From positions 1 to 64,000 of the forward strand of contig CAUWLL010000011.1 of assembly GCA_963559605.1 (NCBI GenBank): a stretch of DNA of 64,000 nt, written 5' to 3'. Positions within the stretch are counted from its first letter, which is position 1. Each line of letters opens with the position of its first letter. The notes under the pieces are model-generated. The model had not been told where the DNA came from, made no database searches, and worked only from the letters and a program-made list of their open reading frames with translations. The stretch comes from Dorea_D sp963559605 (GTDB taxonomy: Bacteria > Bacillota > Clostridia > Lachnospirales > Lachnospiraceae). The position numbers and the translations under genes are program-made. Shown here piece by piece: positions 52,186 to 60,546 of the stretch.

Positions 52186-53124
52186 ATGAAAATAGATGTG
52201 CTGACTAGTGGATATGTAAGTATGGATCATATTATTAAGATTGATTCACCGGCAAGAATAGGTTTCACTTCACTTGTCACAAATAAATCCAATGCAAAAA
52301 TTTTTTACGGAGGATGTTCTGTAAATATATCTTATGCACTGTGTCAATTGGGAATAAAGTCACTTCCGGTTTTGAGAGTCGGAGGAGACTACGAAAGCAA
52401 CGGCTTCAAAAAATTTCTGGAAGAAGGAAATGTTCCTCTTGATGGAATTACCGAACTTCCGGAGGAAGCTACAAGCGTATGTTATCTGATACAGGACAGC
52501 AATAACGATCATATTACGATTTTCTATCCGGGCGCGATGGATGGAAAATATGCCGGGAAGATGAAGGACGAATTGTTTGAGAATACCGGACTGGGCGTTA
52601 TTACGGTTGCTTCCAGAGAAGATAACAGAGAGTTTTTTGAGAAATGTAAACAGTATAACGTACCGATTGTATTCGGTATGAAAGATGATTTTGATGCATT
52701 TCCGGAAGAATTTTTGAAAGAACTTCTGACAGAGAGTAAGATTATTTTTACAAATGAAGTGGAAAGAAAAATTATAGAGGAGATTTACGGATTCTCAGAT
52801 ATTACAGAATTGTTTGAGATAGGTAAGGTAGATATTATCGTTACAACATTAGGAAAAGACGGAAGTCTTTGCTATGTAAGAGAGGGAGATAAAATCGTTC
52901 AGAAAAAAACGGGTATCTGCAAGGTAGAAAATGTTGTAGATGCAACCGGTTCAGGAGACGCTTATATATCCGGATTTTTATATGGCTATCTAAAAGGATA
53001 TGCACCGGAACAGTGTTGTGCATTGGGAAGCGCATTGTCCTCTTTCGTCATTCAGGCAGAAGGGTGTTGTATGAATATACCGACAGAAGCTCAGCTACTG
53101 GAACAGATGAAAACGTTAAAGTAG
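52186..53124 (+). CDS. PfkB/ribokinase-family sugar or nucleoside kinase
   Basis: A 312-residue kinase. Substrate motif FYGGCSVNISYALCQLGIKSLPVLRVGGDYESNGF near residues 45-80 and ATP/catalytic motif VENVVDATGSGDAYISGFLYGYLKG near 248-272 (base Asp in GSGD). TLGKDGSLCY precedes it. It may phosphorylate a nucleoside, ribose or a modified sugar. AAGGAGG precedes the ATG. Confidence 0.9.
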   Translation: MKIDVLTSGYVSMDHIIKIDSPARIGFTSLVTNKSNAKIFYGGCSVNISYALCQLGIKSLPVLRVGGDYESNGFKKFLEEGNVPLDGITELPEEATSVCYLIQDSNNDHITIFYPGAMDGKYAGKMKDELFENTGLGVITVASREDNREFFEKCKQYNVPIVFGMKDDFDAFPEEFLKELLTESKIIFTNEVERKIIEEIYGFSDITELFEIGKVDIIVTTLGKDGSLCYVREGDKIVQKKTGICKVENVVDATGSGDAYISGFLYGYLKGYAPEQCCALGSALSSFVIQAEGCCMNIPTEAQLLEQMKTLK

Positions 53125-53137
53125 GAGGAAAGAAACT

Positions 53138-53893
53138 ATGAGTACATTATATATGGGAGTAGATAAAGAAACGGTTGCGAAGTATGTGTTGTTTTCGGGA
53201 GATCCATGGAGAGTGGAAACCGTAAAAAAATATTTAGAAGAACCGAAAAAAGTAGCGTTTATGCGTGAGTTCAACACATATACAGGCAAATATAAGGGCG
53301 TAGATATTACCATTACGTCTACCGGAATCGGAGCGCCGTCTGCTGCGATCGCAATGGAAGAAATGTATGAAGCGGGAATGGAGGTTGCGGTACGTATGGG
53401 TACTGTAATGTCTATGCAGGATGATATGCTTGGACATTTCATGATTCCGTTGGCGGCAATGAGAAGAGAGGGGACCAGTCAGGCGTATGTGGATCTGAGT
53501 TATCCGGCAGTTGCGGATATAGACCTTGTAAATGCAATGAATGAGACGGTTGCTAAGATGGGAAAACGTTACCTGAACGGTCTGAACTGTACTATGGACG
53601 GTTTTTACAGCCACATGCATGATTCCAGATTTTCTTTGGAGTGGGGAAGAGATATGTCCAAAACTTTTGAGGAAGTGAAAAAACTGGGCGTTACAGGGAT
53701 TGATATGGAATCCTCTTGTATGCTGACGCTTGGAAGATTAATGGGCGTAAAGACTTGTATCCTTACAATGGTTACTGTGCTTGAAAACTTAAAAGAAACC
53801 TTGAAGGGGCAGGCAAGAACCGACGCAGAAGATCTTCTTTGCAGAACTGCTCTGGAGGGAATTTATCACTATCATAATAAAACGACGAAATAG
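53138..53893 (+). CDS. Nucleoside phosphorylase (NP-I family, Udp/DeoD-like)
   Basis: A 251-residue hexameric-type phosphorylase. Phosphate site FSGDPWRVETV near residues 19-29 and VRMGTVMSM near 86-94; ribose-site TGIDMESSCMLTLG near 186-199. The usual RxGTCG/S becomes RMGTVMS, and the base-site residues differ from Udp, so the base is uncertain. It should split a nucleoside into base and pentose-1-phosphate in the cytoplasm. Confidence 0.88.
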   Translation: MSTLYMGVDKETVAKYVLFSGDPWRVETVKKYLEEPKKVAFMREFNTYTGKYKGVDITITSTGIGAPSAAIAMEEMYEAGMEVAVRMGTVMSMQDDMLGHFMIPLAAMRREGTSQAYVDLSYPAVADIDLVNAMNETVAKMGKRYLNGLNCTMDGFYSHMHDSRFSLEWGRDMSKTFEEVKKLGVTGIDMESSCMLTLGRLMGVKTCILTMVTVLENLKETLKGQARTDAEDLLCRTALEGIYHYHNKTTK

Positions 53894-53908
53894 TAGAGGA
53901 GGTATATT

Positions 53909-54700
53909 ATGGACAAAGAATTATTTACATTAGGATCAGAGACAGTCATCGGTATGGTTCATTGCCTTCCACTTCCGACGACAGCAGGATTTGACGGAAA
54001 CTATGAAAAAATTATCACACAGGCAGTACAGGATGCAGTTACCCTTGAAAAAGCAGGCGTAGACGCGGTGATCGTAGAAAACATGGGAGATACACCGTTT
54101 TCTGCAATGCTCAACAAAGCACAGGTAGCAGCGCTTGCGGCAGTAACAATGCAGGTGAAAAACGCGGTGAAAATTCCGGTGGGAGTTGACGCGGCATTTA
54201 ATGACTGTGAGGCAAATATCGCGATTGCGGCTATTACAGGCGCTTCTTTCATCCGGGTTCCGGTTTTTGTAGATACAGTTGTTTTTACGGACGGGATTAT
54301 CAATCCTTGCGCAAAGAAATGTATGGAATACCGAAAGGCTATGGGAAAAGAAGATATTAAGATTCTGGCGGACGTACAGGTGAAACACGCACATATGCTT
54401 CTGCCGTACATAACGGTTGAACAGTCTGCCAAGGAGGCAGCCGACAACGGCGCTGACGGAATCATTGTCACAGGAACACAGATCGGCGAGGAAACACCGA
54501 TCGATCTGATCAAGCGCGTAAAAGAGGTTGTGAAGCTTCCGGTATTTGCGGGAAGCGGAGTAAAAGCAGAAAATATTAAGACACAGCTTCAGATCGCAGA
54601 CGGTGCAATTATAGGCTCCAGCCTGAAAGAAGGAGGAGTATTGACCAATCCGATTTCTTATGATCTTGTAAGAAACGTATTAGACGGATTACATAAATAA
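53909..54700 (+). CDS. BtpA/SgcQ-family TIM-barrel protein
   Basis: A 263-residue protein with IGMVHCLPLPTTAGFDGNYEKII at the start, then AGVDAVIVENMGDTPFS near residue 50, VGVDAAFNDCEANIAIAAITGASFIRVPVFVD near 93-125, and LPVFAGSGVKAENIKTQL near 212. These are hallmarks of the BtpA/SgcQ family, named from photosystem I assembly (BtpA) and an uncharacterised sugar operon (SgcQ). No reaction is established for it to my knowledge. Its place after a nucleoside phosphorylase suggests action on a sugar-derived fragment. Confidence 0.88.
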   Translation: MDKELFTLGSETVIGMVHCLPLPTTAGFDGNYEKIITQAVQDAVTLEKAGVDAVIVENMGDTPFSAMLNKAQVAALAAVTMQVKNAVKIPVGVDAAFNDCEANIAIAAITGASFIRVPVFVDTVVFTDGIINPCAKKCMEYRKAMGKEDIKILADVQVKHAHMLLPYITVEQSAKEAADNGADGIIVTGTQIGEETPIDLIKRVKEVVKLPVFAGSGVKAENIKTQLQIADGAIIGSSLKEGGVLTNPISYDLVRNVLDGLHK

Positions 54701-54720
54701 TAACAGGAGGACAGAAAATC

Positions 54721-55869
54721 ATGATGAGACCGATGAAGCTTGCAGGTAGCGAGTTAATGTTTGGAGAGGGATGTCTGGAATATATTAAGACAATCCCTGC
54801 AAAAAAAGTCAGTATTGTAATTGGCGGAAAGAGTATGGAAAGAAGCGGAATCCTTGGAAAAGTAGAGGATTACTTTAAAGAGGCAGGAGCTGTTACAGAT
54901 GTTATCAGCGGTGTAGAGCCGGATCCATCCTTTGAGACTGTTATGAAAGGTGCGGCCAGAATGCTTGAGTTTGAACCGGATTTGATCGTTGGATTAGGCG
55001 GCGGTTCTGCGATGGATGCGGCGAAAGCAATGTGGATATTCTATGAGCATCCAGAGTTCAAAAAAATGGAAGACGTTCTACCGCCGAATGCATTTCCAAA
55101 GTTGAGAGGCAAAGCGAGAATGTGCTGTATTCCGTCTACCAGCGGAACAGCCAGTGAAGTTTCCCGTTCTATTGTTATTTCCGATAATGAAACCGGATTA
55201 AAACATGGATTGGGCAATATGGAGATGATGCCGGATATTGCCATCTGTGATCCGGAAGTAACACTTTCTATGCCGGCAAAGATAACGGCAGAGACAGGAA
55301 TGGATGCACTTACACATGCATTAGAGGCGCTTGCTTCCACAAGAGCCAATTATGTATCGGATATTCTGGCAACACAGGCGGCGCTCGATATTATGGAGTA
55401 TCTGCCAAAGGCATGTGAAAACGGTCAGGATATGAAAGCGCGTGAGATGATGATCCAGGCTTCTATGGTGGCAGGAATGGCATTTACCAACGTGTCTTTA
55501 GGAATCGTGCATTCCATGGCACATACCATCGGCGGAGTATTCCATGTGTCTCACGGACTTGCAGACGCAATTTTACTTCCGTATGTTATTCGATATAATT
55601 CTGCGGATGAGAGAGCGAAAAACGTATATGGTGCATTTGCAGAGAAAGCAGGCGTATCTGAGCTTGCGGATGCAATTGAAAAATTAAATGAAACCTTGAA
55701 TATTCCAAAATGTTTCCGGGAAATTATTGCAGACGAGGAAGCGTTTATGGGCAAGCTGGATGAAATGGCTTCGCTTGCACTTGCAGACGGATGTACAAAG
55801 ACAAATCCAGTGATCCCGGATGTAGATGGATTTAAACAGTTATTTATTAAGGCATATAAAGGAGAATAA
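54721..55869 (+). CDS. Iron-containing (group III) alcohol dehydrogenase
   Basis: A 382-residue enzyme. NAD site IVGLGGGSAMDAAKAMWIFYEHP near residues 83-105, SIPSTSGTASEVS-like segment near 140, and metal ligands in GMDALTHALEAL, IVHSMAHTIGGVFHVSHGLADAILLP (Asp, three His). It interconverts an alcohol and aldehyde with NAD(P)(H). Here it may handle the aldehyde produced from the sugar part. AGGAGGAC precedes the ATG. Confidence 0.93.
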   Translation: MMRPMKLAGSELMFGEGCLEYIKTIPAKKVSIVIGGKSMERSGILGKVEDYFKEAGAVTDVISGVEPDPSFETVMKGAARMLEFEPDLIVGLGGGSAMDAAKAMWIFYEHPEFKKMEDVLPPNAFPKLRGKARMCCIPSTSGTASEVSRSIVISDNETGLKHGLGNMEMMPDIAICDPEVTLSMPAKITAETGMDALTHALEALASTRANYVSDILATQAALDIMEYLPKACENGQDMKAREMMIQASMVAGMAFTNVSLGIVHSMAHTIGGVFHVSHGLADAILLPYVIRYNSADERAKNVYGAFAEKAGVSELADAIEKLNETLNIPKCFREIIADEEAFMGKLDEMASLALADGCTKTNPVIPDVDGFKQLFIKAYKGE

Positions 55870-55873
55870 AAAC

Positions 55874-56593
55874 ATGGAAATTATTTGTTATCTTTCAAAT
55901 GGGTATCCGACAATTGAGAGCAGTTATAATATGGCTATGGAGTATGCAGATGCAGGATGTAAAATGATGGAAGTGGATTTCCCGTCAAGAAATCCATATC
56001 TTGAGAGCGATTACATTGCCGGACGTATGGCAAAAGCGTTAGAAGCCTGTGATGATTATGAGGCATATATGGATTCTATTATAGCGATCAAAAAAGCGCT
56101 CCCGGATGTAAAACTGCTTGTATTGGCATATGAGAATACAGTAGAAGAAATCGGAACACAAAAATTCATTGACTTCTGTCTGGACAACGATTTTAAAGAT
56201 ATTCTTTTAGTAGGTCTGAAAGACGATACGATCAAAAATGAAATTATAGCAGCAGGTTTGCAAGTGTCTTGTTACGTACAGTTCCATATGCCGGAGCAGG
56301 AGATCGAACAGGCGAAAGAATCTAACGGGTTTGTATATCTTCAGGCAAAACCATACGAGACACAGGAGAAGAACGAGAAATATCCGACATTAAAAGATTG
56401 TGTTGCACATCTGAGAGAGTGCGGCATTGACAGACCGATTTACTGCGGAGTAGGAGTGCATGCACCGGAAGATGTAAAGCTGGTAAAAGAAGCCGGAGGA
56501 GATGCGGCATTTGTCGGAAGCACAATTTTAAAATTGCATGAAGATATTCCGGCAATGAAAGATAAAATCCGAGAATTTAAGGCACAGTGCTAA
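55874..56593 (+). CDS. Tryptophan synthase alpha-like TIM-barrel protein
   Basis: 239 residues from ATG 55874 (AAAGGAG upstream), slightly shorter than TrpA (about 260). YLSNGYPTIESSYNMAMEYADAGCKMMEVDFPSRNPYLES resembles the TrpA start G-x-P-x-E-D-G-A-D-x-I-E-L-G-x-P-F-S-D-P: the barrel order is kept, with Glu in MEVDFPSRNP at the place of the catalytic Glu49. ILLVGLKDD and YCGVGVHAPEDVKLVKEAGGDAAFVGSTIL complete the phosphate-binding half. No trpB lies near, so a different retro-aldol-type reaction on a phosphorylated substrate is likely. Confidence 0.8.
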   Translation: MEIICYLSNGYPTIESSYNMAMEYADAGCKMMEVDFPSRNPYLESDYIAGRMAKALEACDDYEAYMDSIIAIKKALPDVKLLVLAYENTVEEIGTQKFIDFCLDNDFKDILLVGLKDDTIKNEIIAAGLQVSCYVQFHMPEQEIEQAKESNGFVYLQAKPYETQEKNEKYPTLKDCVAHLRECGIDRPIYCGVGVHAPEDVKLVKEAGGDAAFVGSTILKLHEDIPAMKDKIREFKAQC

Positions 56594-56676
56594 TGAGTGA
56601 AAGTCCTTTTTCTTGTTATTATCTGAAAATTGTACTATAATAAATGATAGGAATAACGATAAAGAGGAATGTTAAG

Positions 56677-57405
56677 ATGTTAGAAGAAAGAGTGCCGAAA
56701 TATTTTTTGTTAAAAAAAACATTGATTGACAAGATTGATAATGAGGAATTTAAGCCGAATGTTCCGATTCCCAGCGAAAGGGAGCTGACAGAGCTTTTTC
56801 AGGTCAGCCGTATTACGGTGCGAAGAGCGATCGAAGAACTGGTGAATGAGGGATATTTATATAGGATTCAGGGAAAAGGAACTTATGTAAAGACGGATGA
56901 GGGCGGAAGTAATCTGTTTGCAATTACGAGCTGCACGGAAGATGTTATCCGGCTGGGGATGACTCCAAGTAAAAAGGTTGTTGTGGCAGAAATGGTGAAA
57001 GCCAATATCAAAAAGGCAAAAGCGCTTGAGATTACGACCGACGATAATGTGTATATGTTGGGAAGGCTTCTTTATGCGGATAAGGAACCGTTAAACTATA
57101 CGTTGACATTTCTGCCGGAGAAATTATTTCCCGGTATTGATAAGCATTCTTTTGACAGAGAGTCTTTATATGAGACCTTGCAGACAGAGTACGGAGTAAA
57201 GATCACAAAAGCCCGAAGAGTTATGGAGGCGATTCTTGCAAAAGATGTGATCGCAGAGTATTTGGAATTAAACGAAGGAGCGCCCATTATGCTTTTCCGA
57301 TGTGTAACATACGGGATTGTAAATGGGAAGGAAATCCCTATAGAAAATTTTAAGTGCTACTACCGCACGGACAAATTCAAATTTTATATCGATCAGGTCA
57401 GATAA
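56677..57405 (+). CDS. GntR/HutC-family transcriptional regulator
   Basis: 242 residues from ATG 56677 (AGAGGAATG upstream). N-terminal winged helix with IPSERELTELFQVSRITVRRAIEELVNEGYLYRIQGKGTYV (residues about 32-72) and a UTRA ligand domain (about 85-240, YMLGRLLYADKEPLNYTLTFLP and ILAKDVIAEYLELNEGAPIMLFRCVTY). It probably senses an intermediate of the pathway encoded upstream. Confidence 0.92.
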   Translation: MLEERVPKYFLLKKTLIDKIDNEEFKPNVPIPSERELTELFQVSRITVRRAIEELVNEGYLYRIQGKGTYVKTDEGGSNLFAITSCTEDVIRLGMTPSKKVVVAEMVKANIKKAKALEITTDDNVYMLGRLLYADKEPLNYTLTFLPEKLFPGIDKHSFDRESLYETLQTEYGVKITKARRVMEAILAKDVIAEYLELNEGAPIMLFRCVTYGIVNGKEIPIENFKCYYRTDKFKFYIDQVR

Positions 57406-57407
57406 AA

Positions 57408-57446
57408 AAACTGTCACCGGGCATATCATGTCGGGTGACAGTTTTT
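57408..57446. terminator. Bidirectional terminator
   Basis: AAACTGTCACC pairs with GGTGACAGTTT (11 bp) with T runs on both strands; it separates the GntR gene from the convergent metal regulator. Confidence 0.9.
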
Positions 57447-57456
57447 ATGTTTGATC

Positions 57457-57834
57457 TTATCCTAAAATATGTTTTTTCAATGCCTGAAACGTCTGCTGAC
57501 TAATGTCATGTTCTACCTTGCAGGCATCCTCGGAAGCAGTCTTTTCGTCTACGCCCAGACTGATGAGCCAGTCGGTCAGTACCGTATGTCGCTCCAAAAC
57601 TTCAGAGGCGAGTTTTTTTCCTTCGGCAGTAAAAGAAATATATCCTTCGTCTGAAACGGTAATAAATTCGCGGTTTCTCAGATTCTTCATGGCAACGCTG
57701 ACGCTGGGTTTGGAATACCCGAGTTTTTTTGCAATATCAACGGAGCGAACTACCGGAAGCTCTCGGCTAAGAACGAGAATGGTTTCCAGATAATCTTCCA
57801 CAGATTCTTCAGCTTTATGACTTGCATATCCCAT
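57457..57834 (-). CDS. DtxR/MntR-family metal-dependent repressor
   Basis: A 125-residue repressor. Winged helix SVEDYLETILVLSRELPVVRSVDIAKKLGYSKPSVSVAMKNLRNREFI (residues about 10-58) is the DtxR/MntR signature; ASEVLERHTVLTDWLISLGVDEKTASEDACKVEHDIS (His, Glu, Cys) is the metal-binding dimerisation part. There is no SH3 domain, as in MntR and short IdeR relatives. Divergent from feoAB, so Fe2+ is the probable signal. Confidence 0.92.
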   Translation of the reverse strand: MGYASHKAEESVEDYLETILVLSRELPVVRSVDIAKKLGYSKPSVSVAMKNLRNREFITVSDEGYISFTAEGKKLASEVLERHTVLTDWLISLGVDEKTASEDACKVEHDISQQTFQALKKHILG

Positions 57835-57910
57835 GATGAATACCTCCTAAATCTAATACAGATATGTTACCATTTCAATGTCAAAATTGCAAGATGATGA
57901 AAGAAGCAGT

Positions 57911-57941
57911 TGACAAAAATAAAAAATTAGCATATACTAAC
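57911..57941 (+). promoter_or_regulatory. feo promoter with overlapping metal-repressor box
   Basis: TTGACA (57911-57916), 17 bases, TATACT (57934-57939). TTAGCATATACTAA (57928-57941), an inverted repeat with one mismatched pair, covers the -10 box. It resembles DtxR/MntR-type operators and recurs at 58248-58263. Confidence 0.75.
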
Positions 57942-58028
57942 TAAAGTAAATGATAAGTAACTTGAAGGACAGAAAATAAAAAGGAACCATTTGAAGTATG
58001 AAAAGAAAAGGAGCGTGTCAGATAATCT

Positions 58029-58244
58029 ATGACTTTATTGGAAACAAATGTAGGAGAAGAGTATATTGTAAAGAATATTGCGACAGGTGATGAGGATTTG
58101 AATGCATTTCTTTTTTCGCTTGGATGTTACAGCGGAGAGCCGATTACTGTGGTGTCGCGTCTGAAAGGCGGCTGCACGGTTTCCATAAAGGACGGCAGAT
58201 ACAATATTGATAATGACCTGGCGAGGTCTATTTTTTTAACCTAG
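58029..58244 (+). CDS. feoA: Ferrous iron transport protein A
   Basis: A 71-residue SH3-like protein: MTLLETNVGEEYIVKNI, LFSLGCYSGEPITVVSRLKGGCTVSIKDGRYNID. Acts with FeoB in Fe2+ uptake on the cytoplasmic side. AAGGAG lies about 14 bases before the ATG. Confidence 0.9.
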   Translation: MTLLETNVGEEYIVKNIATGDEDLNAFLFSLGCYSGEPITVVSRLKGGCTVSIKDGRYNIDNDLARSIFLT

Positions 58245-58247
58245 CGG

Positions 58248-58263
58248 GTTAGTATAAACTAAC
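58248..58263 (+). promoter_or_regulatory. Second metal-repressor-like box, between feoA and feoB
   Basis: GTTAGTATAAACTAAC: perfect six-base arms GTTAGT/ACTAAC around ATAA. It matches the box at the feo promoter and is placed just before feoB's ribosome site. Confidence 0.6.
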
Positions 58264-58289
58264 AAAAATATATTTCAGGAGGAATCATT

Positions 58290-60299
58290 ATGAGAATCGC
58301 ATTGGCAGGAAATCCAAACAGTGGAAAAACAACATTGTATAATGCAATTACCGGAAGAAGTGAGCGTGTAGGGAATTGGGCTGGCGTTACGGTGGACAAA
58401 AAGGAACATCCGGTGAAGAGATCCTTTTATAACGGGACAGAAGAATTGGTGGCAGTTGACCTTCCGGGGGCATATTCCATGTCGCCGTTTACTTCAGAAG
58501 AAAGTATCACAAGTGGATATATCAGACAGGAAAAACCGGATGTCATTATTAATATTGTAGATGCCGTCAATTTAAGCAGGAGTTTATTTTTTACAACGCA
58601 GCTTTTAGAACTGGGGATTCCTGTCATCGTAGCGCTTAATAAAAGTGACCTTACGGAGAAGAAAAAGACAGAGATCCATGCAGACCTGCTGGAGCAAAAA
58701 CTGGGATGTCCGGTCGTCAAAACCAAGGCGGCCGTGGCAGGAGACGCCGGTTTAAAAGAATTGGTTGAAAAGGCAGCCGCGCTGAAAGACAGTAGTCAGA
58801 AAGCGCCGTATATACAGAAAGATATTGATCTACAAAATAAAAGTGAGGTAGAAGCAGAGGACAGGGCGCGTTTTGACTTTGTGAATGACATTGTAAAAGA
58901 AGTGGAGAAACGCAAAGTATTTACAAAAGATAAAAACAAACAGGATGCCATAGACGCGGTCATCACGCACAAGATCGTGGGGATTCCTGTGTTTGCACTG
59001 GTGATGTTTCTGGTATTTTACATTTCTCAGTCTACGGTAGGCACGTGGATTGCAGACTGGCTGGTGGGAAAAATTGAAACCTTTCAGTCGTGGGCAGGAA
59101 CACTTTTGGAAAATGCAAATCCTTTCTTGCAGTCACTGCTTGTAGATGGTATCATCGGAGGTGTAGGAGCTGTCGTAGGATTTCTGCCTCTTGTGATGGT
59201 AATGTATTTCCTGATCGCGCTTTTGGAAGATTGCGGCTACATGGCTCGTGCCACAGTTGTGCTGGATCCGATCTTTAAGAGAGTTGGTCTTTCGGGCAAA
59301 TCTGTTATTCCTATGATCATCGGCACGGGATGCGCGATTCCGGGTATTATGGCAAGCCGGACCATTCGAAATGAAAGAGAGAGAAGGACGACGGCGATGC
59401 TCACAAGTTTTATGCCGTGTGGGGCAAAGCTTCCGGTCATCGCGTTATTTGCGGGAGCATTCTTTACCGGTTCCGCATGGGTAGGTCCGATGATGTATTT
59501 TGTGGGAATTGCGCTTATATTGGCAGGCGCGCTTCTTGTAAAAAAAATAACCGGATATAAATATAGAAAATCCTTTTTTATCATTGAACTTCCGGAATAT
59601 AAGCTTCCAAGCTTAAAGCGGGCGGTTCTGTCTATGCTGGAGCGTGGGAAGGCATACATTGTTAAAGCGGGCACGATCATTCTTGTGTGTAATACGGTAG
59701 TACAGATCATGCAGGCGTTTAACTGGCGGTTACAGCTTGTGGAAGAGGGAATGGAGCATACCTCGATCCTTGCTTCTATTGCCAATCCTTTCGCGGTTCT
59801 TCTTGTACCGGTGGGATTCGGAGCATGGCAGCTTGCGGCAGCAGCGATCACCGGTTTTATTGCAAAAGAAAATGTTGTGGGTACATTAGCTGTCGTATAT
59901 GGGCTTACAAACTTTATTGATACAGAAGAACTCGCCCTTGTGGGAGGAAGCAATGAAGTAGCGGCTGTTATGGGGCTTACAAAAGCAGCGGCACTTGCTT
60001 ATTTGATGTTTAATCTGTATACGCCGCCGTGTTTTGCGGCTCTTGGAGCAATGAATGCAGAGATGCAGAGCAGAAAGTGGTTGTTTGGAGGGATTGCGCT
60101 ACAGCTTTGTGCCGGATATGTTATAGCGTTTGCGGTTTATCAGATTGGTACCTTTGTGACAACAGGCGCTTTTGGGGCAGGGGTTCTGCCGGGACTTGCG
60201 GCGGTTCTTCTTATGATCGCGGTATTAGTTTACATTATAAAGCGTTCGGAAAGTAAGTTTGAAGCAGAGTATCACATTCGTGCGGGAGCGAAAGTGTAA
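58290..60299 (+). CDS. feoB: Ferrous iron transporter FeoB
   Basis: A 669-residue transporter. N-terminal GTPase: G1 GNPNSGKTT near residues 7-15, G2 GNWAGVTVDKKE, G3 DLPGAYS, G4 NKSD near 118. The membrane part starts near 230 with Gate motifs GYMARATVVLDPIF and MIIGTGCAIPGIMASRTIRNERERRTTAMLTSFMPCGAKLPV and continues to about 655. It takes up Fe2+ across the membrane. Length is normal for Firmicutes. Confidence 0.96.
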   Translation: MRIALAGNPNSGKTTLYNAITGRSERVGNWAGVTVDKKEHPVKRSFYNGTEELVAVDLPGAYSMSPFTSEESITSGYIRQEKPDVIINIVDAVNLSRSLFFTTQLLELGIPVIVALNKSDLTEKKKTEIHADLLEQKLGCPVVKTKAAVAGDAGLKELVEKAAALKDSSQKAPYIQKDIDLQNKSEVEAEDRARFDFVNDIVKEVEKRKVFTKDKNKQDAIDAVITHKIVGIPVFALVMFLVFYISQSTVGTWIADWLVGKIETFQSWAGTLLENANPFLQSLLVDGIIGGVGAVVGFLPLVMVMYFLIALLEDCGYMARATVVLDPIFKRVGLSGKSVIPMIIGTGCAIPGIMASRTIRNERERRTTAMLTSFMPCGAKLPVIALFAGAFFTGSAWVGPMMYFVGIALILAGALLVKKITGYKYRKSFFIIELPEYKLPSLKRAVLSMLERGKAYIVKAGTIILVCNTVVQIMQAFNWRLQLVEEGMEHTSILASIANPFAVLLVPVGFGAWQLAAAAITGFIAKENVVGTLAVVYGLTNFIDTEELALVGGSNEVAAVMGLTKAAALAYLMFNLYTPPCFAALGAMNAEMQSRKWLFGGIALQLCAGYVIAFAVYQIGTFVTTGAFGAGVLPGLAAVLLMIAVLVYIIKRSESKFEAEYHIRAGAKV

Positions 60300-60337
60300 A
60301 AGTGTTTAGAGAGATTGGAAAATAAGGAAGTGAAGGT

Positions 60338-60526
60338 ATGGCAGATATTATTGTTGTAAGTGTTCTCGTTGTGCTTGTAGGTGCGGCAACAGCGTATATT
60401 GTGAGGGCAAAGAAAAAAGGAGTCGCATGCATAGGATGTCCGTCGTGCGGCAGTTGTCCTCATAGCTGTGCAGGGAAAGGAGAGCATATGTGTTGCGGCG
60501 GTGGAAAGCAGAGAAAAGAGAAATAG
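60338..60526 (+). CDS. FeoB-associated Cys-rich membrane protein
   Basis: A 62-residue protein with one helix (about residues 4-23, VVSVLVVLVGAATAYIV) and a Cys-rich cytoplasmic tail (CIGCPSCGSCPHSC, then CCGGG). This small family is regularly encoded after feoB and may hand iron or act like FeoC. GGAAG-type ribosome site upstream. Confidence 0.88.
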   Translation: MADIIVVSVLVVLVGAATAYIVRAKKKGVACIGCPSCGSCPHSCAGKGEHMCCGGGKQRKEK

Positions 60527-60546
60527 AAGTTTGAGGAGGAAAGAGT

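Noticed and set aside
59237..59953. 238-codon open frame on the minus strand inside feoB
   Set aside because: It is a shadow of a long, clearly recognised gene; no ribosome site and no protein-like motifs.
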